Shown here: one piece after another, positions 1 to 5,203 of the stretch
How positions within the stretch are numbered: the stretch's first letter is position 1
Layout of the letters: the number at the start of each line of letters is the position of its first letter
DNA from: Bacteroidales bacterium
GTDB taxonomy: Bacteria; Bacteroidota; Bacteroidia; Bacteroidales; UBA3824
Length of the DNA stretch: 5,203 nt
Assembly (NCBI GenBank): GCA_017530465.1
Contig: JAFXMJ010000520.1
Span: forward strand, 1-5,203
Direction of reading: 5' to 3'
Made by a program: the position numbers and the translations under genes
Notes under the pieces: generated by a model
What the model saw: only the letters and a program-made list of their open reading frames with translations
The model's database searches: none
What the model was told of the DNA's origin: nothing

Positions 1-771
1 GGCGGCTATCTTGCGGAGTTCGTTGATGGAAGTTTTAAGTTTTTGAAGCACAGTGCCTTCCTCGGCGCGTACAAGTTCGTCGCAAGCATTGGAAAAAGCC
101 ATCTTGATGTCCTCATTGTGAGTCAAGATTTCGTACTCCTCCTCCAATTCCTGCTGCTCGCCATCGCGGAGCTTCGCCTTGTCGAGTTCGTCGAACCTAA
201 AATGCAGATATTCAGCCTCCCGCGCTATATCTTTGGCGCGCCTGATCAACGATTCGAGTTGCGACTTGGCCGATTGCCATTTCTGATATTTTTGGGCATA
301 ATCGGCAAGCAACTCACCGTTTTTTGCGTAGGCGTCAATGAGTCCTATCTGGAAATCCTCGTAGCCAATCTCCAATGTCTGGTGCTGCGAATGGATGTCG
401 GTGAGGTGCTGCCCCAACTCTTTGAGAGTGTTGAGGTTGACAGGCGTGTCGTTGACAAAAGCACGCGACTTGCCGCTGTCCAAAATTTCGCGGCGGATTT
501 CGGTGCGGTCGGCGTAATCGAGGTCGTTGTCGTCAAAAAAACTCCTTAGATTATAAGCACTTACGTCAAACTCCGCCTCTACTACGGTCTTCTTCTCGCC
601 TTGCTTGATTACGGATACGTCGGCACGGCTGCCAAGCACAAGCGACAGCGCACCCATCAGTATCGACTTGCCCGCGCCAGTCTCGCCGGTAATCACCGTA
701 AGACCGTCGCCAAACTCGATTTCCGTCTCCGAAATCAATGCGTAGTTGGATATTTTGAGCCTTGATAGCAT
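1..771 (-). CDS. recN: DNA repair ATPase RecN, N-terminal part (gene runs off the left edge)
   Basis: RecN is a cytoplasmic SMC-like ATPase that acts early in recombinational repair of double-strand breaks. The frame is open from the ATG at 769-771 (read on the minus strand) to the left edge, giving 257 codons; family members are about 550 residues, so roughly half is missing. It opens with the RecN-type start MLSRLKISNYALI. The Walker A motif GETGAGKS is at residues 29-36, the segment LGQHLTDIHSQHQ at 119-131 matches the family's Q-loop region, and FRFDELDKAKL follows at 191-201. The charged helical stretch from about 155 onward is the beginning of the coiled coil. The Walker B and ABC signature lie in the missing C-terminal half. 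No Shine-Dalgarno sequence precedes the ATG, as is usual in Bacteroidetes. It is transcribed divergently from the purF-like operon. Identification is firm. Confidence 0.95.
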   Translation of the reverse strand, partial: MLSRLKISNYALISETEIEFGDGLTVITGETGAGKSILMGALSLVLGSRADVSVIKQGEKKTVVEAEFDVSAYNLRSFFDDNDLDYADRTEIRREILDSGKSRAFVNDTPVNLNTLKELGQHLTDIHSQHQTLEIGYEDFQIGLIDAYAKNGELLADYAQKYQKWQSAKSQLESLIRRAKDIAREAEYLHFRFDELDKAKLRDGEQQELEEEYEILTHNEDIKMAFSNACDELVRAEEGTVLQKLKTSINELRKIAA

Positions 772-796
772 CTTGTTGTTCTAATTATTAGCGGTG

Positions 797-830
797 CAAA
801 GGTAAACATTTTTTTGGAATTGACACCGAA
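797..830 (-). promoter_or_regulatory. Candidate recN promoter (Bacteroidetes type)
   Basis: Read on the minus strand, 804-797 is TACCTTTG, an exact match to the Bacteroidetes -7 element TAnnTTTG. It lies about 25 bp before the recN ATG, so the leader would be short. The upstream -33 element is weak: only a T-rich run ending in TTCG is seen around 827-830, about 22 bp away instead of the usual 19-21. The call rests mainly on the -7 box and its position. Confidence 0.55.
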
Positions 831-860
831 AAAATTATCTTAAAATTAATATTTATTTCT

Positions 861-891
861 TTTGCACAATTGCCGCGTTTTGCTAATTTTG
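861..891 (+). promoter_or_regulatory. Promoter of the purF-like operon (Bacteroidetes type)
   Basis: TTTG at 861-864 and TAATTTTG at 884-891 match the Bacteroidetes -33 (TTTG) and -7 (TAnnTTTG) elements exactly, with a 19-bp spacer. Transcription would start near 897, leaving an A-rich leader of roughly 35-40 nt before the ATG at 934 and no Shine-Dalgarno sequence. Its presence also argues against translation starting upstream at the TTG at 862, which lies inside the -33 box. The 805-860 stretch upstream is strongly AT-rich and could act as an UP-like region shared with the divergent recN promoter. Confidence 0.8.
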
Positions 892-933
892 CAACGAAAA
901 TCAAAACACAATCATAATCAATCACCAACAATA

Positions 934-2484
934 ATGAGCGGATTTTTTGGAGTTGTCTCCCATTCAAGATGCGTGGACGAGGTGTTTTACGGCACCGACT
1001 ACCACTCCCACTTAGGCACCAAGCGCGGCGGCCTTGCCATATACAACAACAATTCGGGCACGTATCACCGTGACATCCACAACCTTGAAAACAGTTATTT
1101 CAGAACCAAATTTAACGACGAAATCCAGACCTACGATGGATGTTCGGGCATTGGATGTATCTCCGACACCGACGCGCAACCCATCCTCAGGCGCAACAGC
1201 ATCGGCACTTACGCCGTGGCTACCGTCGCCAAAATCAACAACATAGAGGAACTCGCCAACGAACTGATGGGCGGCAGAGGCCTTTCGTTCTCGGAGCAGA
1301 GCGACGGCGGCTACAATCAGACCGAGGTCATCGCACTGATGATTCACGAGGGCAACGACTTCGTGGAGGGCATCAAGATAGTCCAAGACAACGTGAAGGG
1401 CTCCTGCTCTATGCTCGTGCTCTACAACGACCAAATCATCGCCGGACGCGACAAGCTCGGACGCACACCCATCGTCATCGGCAAGAAGGAAGACAAGGAC
1501 GGCACATCGTACTGCGTGGCGTCGGAATCCACATCATTCCTCAACCTCGGCTACAAGCTCGTACACATCCTCGGCCCGGGCGAAATCGTGTCGGTCACCA
1601 AGGACGGCTACCAGACACTCAGCCATCCGCTCAAAGAAAGCCAGGTATGCTCGTTCCTGTGGGTCTATTACGGATACCCGCCATCGGTATATGACGGAGG
1701 TATCAATGTGGACACCGTGCGCTACAAATGCGGCGCAATGCTCGCAAAGGCGGACATCGACGAACCCGGCAACACCCCCGACGACGCCAACAAGAAAAAA
1801 ATCGACTTCGTGGTTGGCATCCCCGACAGCGGCGTAGGTCACGCCCTCGGATACTCCAACACAAGGCACATCCCGTATATGCGCCCGTATGTGAAATACA
1901 CTCCCACCTGGCCCCGCAGCTTCATGCCGCAAAACCAAAAGCAACGCGAACTCGTAGCCAAAATGAAGCTCATCCCCAACGAAGACATCATAAAAGACCG
2001 CTCGGGCGTATTCCTCGACGACAGCATCGTGCGCGGCACTCAGCTCCGCGACAATGTGAAAGACCTCGTAGAATGTGGCATCAAGGACGTACACATGCGC
2101 ATAGCCTGCCCGCCATTGGTGTTCCCGTGCGAATTTCTCAATTTTAGCCGCTCGCGGTCGAGCACAGAGCTTGCAACACTCCGCGCCATCATGCACCTCA
2201 TCGCGCCCAGAGTACGCGAGCGCGAAGGCATAGAGGAAACCGAACTCACCAAGGACGGCCCGCTGTGGAAAGCCTGCGCCAAAGAAATCGACAATATGGA
2301 TCTCACTCCCTACTCCAACCCCGACACCCCCGAATACAAGGCTATGGTGGAGGAAATCCGCAAGGAGCTGGGTCTCACAACTCTCAAATTCCAAAAACTC
2401 AACGACCTCGTGGAAGCCATCGGACTGCCCAAGTGCAAGCTCTGCACCCACTGTTTCGACGGCAGCAGCTGGGGACACAAATAG
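934..2484 (+). CDS. purF: PurF-family amidophosphoribosyltransferase homologue with a degenerate glutaminase domain
   Basis: Canonical PurF makes 5-phosphoribosylamine from PRPP and glutamine, the first step of purine synthesis, in the cytoplasm. This 516-residue protein has the PurF layout: an Ntn-type N-terminal domain (about 1-235) and a type I phosphoribosyltransferase domain (about 240-420 and 470-510). The PRPP loop LDDSIVRGT is at 361-369 and GIPDSGVGHALGY at 295-307. Cysteines 239, 399, 501 and 504 correspond to the four [4Fe-4S] ligands of Bacillus subtilis PurF. The N-terminal nucleophile is Ser2 (MSGFFG) where active enzymes have Cys, and the regions matching the canonical Arg73, Asn101-Gly102 and Asp127 read Ser77, Val98-Ala99 and Gln129. 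Residues about 421-468 are an insertion. I recall similar M-S/G-GFFG proteins in other Bacteroidales and Clostridia, annotated as amidophosphoribosyltransferase. The ATG at 934 is chosen because it gives the aligned N-terminus and lies downstream of the promoter. Glutamine-dependent activity is doubtful; the PRPP-binding fold is well supported. It is the first gene of the operon. Confidence 0.9.
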   Translation: MSGFFGVVSHSRCVDEVFYGTDYHSHLGTKRGGLAIYNNNSGTYHRDIHNLENSYFRTKFNDEIQTYDGCSGIGCISDTDAQPILRRNSIGTYAVATVAKINNIEELANELMGGRGLSFSEQSDGGYNQTEVIALMIHEGNDFVEGIKIVQDNVKGSCSMLVLYNDQIIAGRDKLGRTPIVIGKKEDKDGTSYCVASESTSFLNLGYKLVHILGPGEIVSVTKDGYQTLSHPLKESQVCSFLWVYYGYPPSVYDGGINVDTVRYKCGAMLAKADIDEPGNTPDDANKKKIDFVVGIPDSGVGHALGYSNTRHIPYMRPYVKYTPTWPRSFMPQNQKQRELVAKMKLIPNEDIIKDRSGVFLDDSIVRGTQLRDNVKDLVECGIKDVHMRIACPPLVFPCEFLNFSRSRSSTELATLRAIMHLIAPRVREREGIEETELTKDGPLWKACAKEIDNMDLTPYSNPDTPEYKAMVEEIRKELGLTTLKFQKLNDLVEAIGLPKCKLCTHCFDGSSWGHK

Positions 2485-2502
2485 TAATTATAGTCAACAA
2501 CA

Positions 2503-3063
2503 ATGGCAACCCCAAAAGATCCAATGGAGTGGGAGGTGTTGGAATCCGAATACCTCTACCGACGTCCGTGGCTCACGGCAAGGCGCGACCACGTGAAACT
2601 CCCCACTGGCGTGGAAATCAAGGAGTTTTATGTCCTTGAATATCCCGAGTTTTGCAACGTGATAGCCATCACCAAAGACGGCAAATATGTGCTTGAACGC
2701 CAATACCGCCACGCCCAGCGGCTCACCGCAATGGAAATCCCGGCGGGCTGCGTGGAGCCAGGCGAAGACCCGATGGAAGCCGCCAAGCGCGAACTCTACG
2801 AAGAGACGGGATTTGGCGGCGGCGAGTGGTCGCACCTGATGACAATAAGCCCCAATGCGGGAGCTTGCACCAATTACAGCCACACCTACGTGGCAAAAGG
2901 CGTGGAGCGCATATCCACTCAGCACCTCGAGGCCACAGAAGACATCAAGATATGCCTCACCGACCCGGACGAGGTAATCCGAATGTTGAAAAACGACGAA
3001 TTTCATCAGGCTATGATGGTGGCGCCGTTGTGGAAATATTTTGCAATCAACGGATTGATATAA
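2503..3063 (+). CDS. Nudix hydrolase, ADP-ribose pyrophosphatase type
   Basis: This 186-residue cytoplasmic enzyme carries a perfect Nudix box (GX5EX7REUXEEXGU) at residues 82-104: Gly82, Glu88, Arg96-Glu97, Glu100-Glu101, Gly103. It is preceded by RQYRH (66-70) and EIPAG (78-82), which are hallmarks of the ADP-ribose pyrophosphatase group; that group splits ADP-ribose to AMP and ribose 5-phosphate with Mg2+. Pro117 sits 13 residues after the box, close to the position of the conserved Pro in ADP-ribose pyrophosphatases, but the following loop (NAGACTNYSH) lacks the usual SPG form and Glu. Another nucleoside diphosphate sugar is therefore possible as substrate. The N-terminal 45 residues fit the beta-domain that mediates dimerisation in this group. 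It starts 18 bp after the purF-like gene and ends 12 bp before nudC, so co-transcription is likely. Nudix membership is certain; the substrate is inferred. Confidence 0.9.
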   Translation: MATPKDPMEWEVLESEYLYRRPWLTARRDHVKLPTGVEIKEFYVLEYPEFCNVIAITKDGKYVLERQYRHAQRLTAMEIPAGCVEPGEDPMEAAKRELYEETGFGGGEWSHLMTISPNAGACTNYSHTYVAKGVERISTQHLEATEDIKICLTDPDEVIRMLKNDEFHQAMMVAPLWKYFAINGLI

Positions 3064-3075
3064 TATAAATAAAAA

Positions 3076-3828
3076 ATGTCGGAGTTTTTACACAATTATA
3101 TCTTCAACAAGCGCGAAATGGTGGAGCGCACCGACGGCGGCAATCTCACCGAAGCCGACATCCACCAATTTCAGCAGATTTGGCAGGACGCGGAGCATTA
3201 CACCGAAGCCGCCAATGGCATCAACGTACTCGGCATCAGCGAATACCGCCCGTTGCCCGAGGGGTTCAGGTGGGTGACTATCCGCAGCTGTTTTGCCGAG
3301 CAAAGCGACGAGCAGACCTACCCCATCGCCCGCGCCAAGGCGTTGCTCGAATGGCGGAGGGACGCGCAATATTGCGGACGTTGCGGCGCACATCTCGTTG
3401 AAAGCAAAGAGTTTACGGCAATGGACTGTCCCCAATGCGGCAACCAAATATTCCCCCGCATCAATCCATGCGTGATAATGCTCGTAAGCAAGGGCGACAA
3501 AATCCTTCTCGCCCGCCACGCTCAGCGCAACCAAGACGTCTATACCTGTCTTGCGGGTTTTGTGGAGGCAGGCGAAAGCATCGAACACGCCGTAAGCCGC
3601 GAGATAATGGAGGAGACCGGCATCAAGGTAAAAAACATCAAGTATTTCGGCAGTCAGAGCTGGCCCTTCCCAGCGCAGTTGATGTTTGGATTCACGGCAG
3701 AATATGAAAGCGGCGACATCATCCCGCAGCCCGGCGAGATAGCCGACGCCCAATGGTTTGACCGCGACCACTGCCCCGCCACACCGCAAAAAGGGTCGAT
3801 TGCTTACAAGTTAATTCATAATTCATAA
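3076..3828 (+). CDS. nudC: NudC-type NADH pyrophosphatase / NAD-cap hydrolase with zinc ribbon
   Basis: NudC cleaves NADH to NMNH and AMP, and in Escherichia coli removes NAD caps from RNA. The product is 250 residues, close to the 257 of the E. coli enzyme. Order of parts: an N-terminal domain (1-95); a four-cysteine zinc ribbon with Cys100, Cys103, Cys118 and Cys121; then the Nudix domain. The Nudix box at 161-183 is perfect (Gly161, Glu167, Arg175-Glu176, Glu179-Glu180, Gly182). Downstream, residues 193-203 read SQSWPFPAQLM, the NADH-specificity motif SQPWPFPxS with Pro and the last Ser replaced. The motif and the following FTAEYESGDI segment place it in NudC and not in the ADP-ribose group, so it is not a recent duplicate of the preceding Nudix gene. 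The last residues IHNS are encoded by a 7-bp tandem repeat. It lies 12 bp after the first Nudix gene and 7 bp before the transporter. Confidence 0.93.
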   Translation: MSEFLHNYIFNKREMVERTDGGNLTEADIHQFQQIWQDAEHYTEAANGINVLGISEYRPLPEGFRWVTIRSCFAEQSDEQTYPIARAKALLEWRRDAQYCGRCGAHLVESKEFTAMDCPQCGNQIFPRINPCVIMLVSKGDKILLARHAQRNQDVYTCLAGFVEAGESIEHAVSREIMEETGIKVKNIKYFGSQSWPFPAQLMFGFTAEYESGDIIPQPGEIADAQWFDRDHCPATPQKGSIAYKLIHNS

Positions 3829-3840
3829 TGCATAATTGAA
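3813..3840 (+). repeat. Degenerate 7-bp tandem repeat across the nudC/araJ junction
   Basis: Four head-to-tail heptamers are visible: AATTCAT at 3813-3819 and again at 3820-3826, AATGCAT at 3827-3833 (one mismatch), and AATTGAA at 3834-3840 (diverged at the end). The array encodes the last residues of nudC (IHNS), its TAA stop (3826-3828), and the TTG start of the next gene (3836-3838). Repeats of AATTCAT type are, from memory, common between genes in Bacteroidetes. Confidence 0.75.
3826..3839 (+). promoter_or_regulatory. Possible translational relay between nudC and the transporter
   Basis: The nudC stop TAA (3826-3828) shares its last A with an ATG (3828-3830) that opens a three-codon frame, Met-His-Asn, ending at TGA 3837-3839. 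That TGA overlaps the TTG start of the transporter (3836-3838). Ribosomes finishing nudC could restart on the mini-frame and then on the TTG. No Shine-Dalgarno sequence is seen. The overlaps are directly visible; a coupling role is speculative. Confidence 0.3.
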
Positions 3841-5017
3841 AAAGTCATTCTTTGCCCTTGCCCTTGGCACATTTGGGTTGGGCATTTCGGAATTTGTGAT
3901 GATGGGCATATTGCCCTATATGGCGGCGGATTTTCACGTCGGCATCGCTGAGGCGGGACACCTGATTTCGGCGTATGCGCTCGGCGTGTGCGTAGGCGCG
4001 CCCGTAGTGGCATTGTTTGCGCGGACGTGGCGGCTTAAAAACATCCTTTACCTCCTGATGGGCATCTATTCAGTGTCGGCGGCATTGATGGCTATCTGTC
4101 CGCTGCCCGAAGAAGGCTCGCGGTGGCAGTTTGTAATGGCAATGATAATCAGATTTATGCAGGGAACGCCGCACGGAGCATTTTTTGGCGTGGGAAGCAT
4201 AGTCTGCGACCGCATCTCAAAGGACGGCAAGGCGGCTTTTGCAATTGCAATAATGTGTTCGGGAATGACCTTCGCCAACCTCATTGGCAATCCGCTCTGC
4301 ACATTCATAACTTCCACATTGTCGTGGCGATACGTATTCTGTTTCACGACGTTGTGGGGATTGGGCACATTGTTTTGCATATCGCGATGGGTGCCCAACC
4401 TCGACGCACTGCCCGACCACGGCGTAAGGGGCGAATTTAGATTTATGAAACATCTCGCGCCATGGTTAGTGTTTGGCTGCACATTGTTTGGCAATAGCGG
4501 CGTATTCTGCTGGTATAGTTATATTTCGCCCACAATGACCGACCTCGCCCTCGTACCAGAATCAATGATGACTTTTATAATGGTGCTTGCCGGAGCGGGT
4601 ATGGTGCTTGGCAACTTCATCGGCGGCAAACTCTCCGACCGCTTTGGTCCCGGTCACACGGGCAGGGGCATTGTGATTGTATTGTTTATATCATTGATTT
4701 CCACACACTTCGCGGCTCACATAGCGTGGTGCGCCATACCGTTGATGGTAATCAATGTGGCGTGCCTTTTCGCCGTTTCGTCGCCTCAACAAATCCTCTT
4801 TGTCCGCCACAGCAAGGGCGGCGAGCTAATGGGCGGCGCAATGGTTCAGATAGCCTTCAATTTTGGAAACGCCGTCGGCGCATGGGCGGGCGGTCTGCCG
4901 ATTGTGGAGAGCGAGCCAACGAGTTACCATTATCCGGCGTTGATAGGCGCAGGCATGGTGGTAATGGCTGTTGTGTGCTACACATGGTTTTGCAGAAGGT
5001 ACGAGAAAAAGATTTAA
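3836..5017 (+). CDS. araJ: AraJ-like major facilitator superfamily efflux transporter
   Basis: This 393-residue inner-membrane protein is strongly hydrophobic and fits the 12-helix major facilitator fold. It follows E. coli AraJ almost from end to end by my recollection: LALGTFGLGISEF at 8-20, AGHLISAYALGV near 40-51, the PHGAFFGVG segment at 112-120, SGMTFANLIGNPL at 142-154, GKLSDRFG (motif A of the second half) at 264-271, and KGGELMG with FNFGNAVGAW at 327-350. AraJ is an arabinose-induced putative exporter whose true substrate is not settled, so none is assigned here. The start is TTG at 3836: an in-frame TAA lies immediately upstream, the resulting MKK matches the AraJ N-terminus, and the next Met (residue 22) would delete most of the first membrane helix. 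The gene begins 7 bp after nudC, within a tandem repeat, which suggests dependence on upstream translation and transcription. Confidence 0.9.
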   Translation: MKKSFFALALGTFGLGISEFVMMGILPYMAADFHVGIAEAGHLISAYALGVCVGAPVVALFARTWRLKNILYLLMGIYSVSAALMAICPLPEEGSRWQFVMAMIIRFMQGTPHGAFFGVGSIVCDRISKDGKAAFAIAIMCSGMTFANLIGNPLCTFITSTLSWRYVFCFTTLWGLGTLFCISRWVPNLDALPDHGVRGEFRFMKHLAPWLVFGCTLFGNSGVFCWYSYISPTMTDLALVPESMMTFIMVLAGAGMVLGNFIGGKLSDRFGPGHTGRGIVIVLFISLISTHFAAHIAWCAIPLMVINVACLFAVSSPQQILFVRHSKGGELMGGAMVQIAFNFGNAVGAWAGGLPIVESEPTSYHYPALIGAGMVVMAVVCYTWFCRRYEKKI

Positions 5018-5035
5018 AGAGAAAACATTGAACCC

Positions 5036-5203
5036 ATGAAACACACGTTACTAATATTGATATTAATCCTTTCGACTCTCCCCGCCGTTGCACAAGACGC
5101 TGACAAGGAAGAGGAGGAGGTTGACTATATCCAAATGAAAGTGGACAGCATTCTGTCGCTGATAACACCAAATACGCCGGACGATAAAAAAAGAAATTAT
5201 TAC
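5036..5203 (+). CDS. Exported protein of unknown function, N-terminal fragment (cut by the right edge)
   Basis: The frame is open from the ATG at 5036 to the window end, 56 codons, without a stop. Residues 1-19 form a clear Sec signal peptide: MKH, a hydrophobic core (LLILILILSTLPAV) and a type I cleavage site AVA before QDA. The mature start is acidic (DADKEEEEVDY), followed by a helical segment containing KVDSILSLITPNTPDDKK. That last pattern loosely recalls the lead-in to tetratricopeptide repeats in Bacteroidetes sensor proteins, but too little is present to name a family. Having no lipoprotein cysteine, it is probably periplasmic or membrane-anchored further on. It lies 18 bp after the transporter with no terminator between, so it may belong to the same operon. 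Confidence 0.75.
   Translation, partial: MKHTLLILILILSTLPAVAQDADKEEEEVDYIQMKVDSILSLITPNTPDDKKRNYY

Noticed and set aside
43..549. Plus-strand open frame of 168 codons
   Set aside because: It is antisense to recN, whose minus-strand translation is clearly conserved; the open frame is a by-product of that codon usage.
880..894. TTGC-N7-GCAA inverted repeat over the purF-like -7 box as an operator
   Set aside because: Four-base arms are too short to be convincing and the match arises partly from the promoter consensus itself.
862..933. TTG at 862 as start of the PurF-like protein, adding 24 residues
   Set aside because: The TTG lies in the -33 promoter box and the extension would cover the whole core promoter. 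The ATG at 934 gives the N-terminus that aligns with PurF proteins.
970..972. Cys13 as a displaced nucleophile exposed by propeptide cleavage, as in B. subtilis PurF with its 11-residue propeptide
   Set aside because: Alignment of SGFFGVVSH with CGVFGIWGH and of the following FYG with YYG places Ser2, not Cys13, at the nucleophile position. The sequence after Cys13 does not resemble a mature PurF start.
1534..2478. Long open frame (314 codons) on the minus strand opposite the PurF-like gene
   Set aside because: It is fully inside a well-supported gene, has no recognisable family features, and is explained by the GC-rich codon pattern of the coding strand.
3037..3043. TATTTTG as an internal -7 box for nudC
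   Set aside because: It is one base short of TAnnTTTG and has no TTTG at the proper distance upstream.
3088..3789. Minus-strand open frame of 233 codons opposite nudC
   Set aside because: The plus strand encodes an intact zinc ribbon and Nudix box; the antisense product shows no family features.
2503..3828. The two Nudix genes as a recent tandem duplication
   Set aside because: They belong to different subfamilies: only the second has a zinc ribbon and the WPFP motif, only the first has the RQYR/EIPAG signature, and similarity is limited to the Nudix box.

Overview
The window looks like a chromosomal segment from a Bacteroidales bacterium; a Muribaculaceae- or Prevotella-like lineage is my guess. 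Three things point there: promoters of the Bacteroidetes type (TTTG, about 19 bp, TAnnTTTG), A-rich leaders without Shine-Dalgarno sequences, and proteins that read like Bacteroidales versions of their families. No mobile element, CRISPR array, tRNA or rRNA was seen.

Layout. Positions 1-771 (minus) hold the first 257 codons of recN, a DNA-repair ATPase, cut by the left edge. A 162-bp divergent intergenic region (772-933) carries a promoter candidate for each direction. From 934 all genes run on the plus strand with gaps of only 7 to 18 bp, suggesting one transcription unit: a PurF-family phosphoribosyltransferase (934-2484), a Nudix hydrolase of the ADP-ribose pyrophosphatase type (2503-3063), a NudC-type NADH/NAD pyrophosphatase with a zinc ribbon (3076-3828), an AraJ-like major facilitator transporter starting at TTG (3836-5017), and the start of an exported protein of unknown function (5036 to the right edge). 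No terminator hairpin was found between them.

Functional reading. The PurF homologue, the ADP-ribose-type Nudix enzyme and NudC all handle ribose-phosphate, PRPP or dinucleotide substrates, so the front of the operon may serve nucleotide/NAD turnover or salvage. The transporter's substrate is unknown.

Most notable point. The PurF homologue is not an ordinary glutamine amidotransferase. The N-terminal nucleophilic cysteine is replaced by serine, and by my alignment from memory several other glutaminase residues are also gone. The PRPP loop and all four cysteines equivalent to the Bacillus subtilis PurF [4Fe-4S] ligands remain. A nearly 50-residue insertion lies between two of those ligands, and the PRPP-responsive flexible loop is rewritten. 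This suggests a glutamine-independent or repurposed PurF. A second curiosity is a 7-bp tandem repeat that forms the end of nudC, its stop codon and the TTG start of the transporter.
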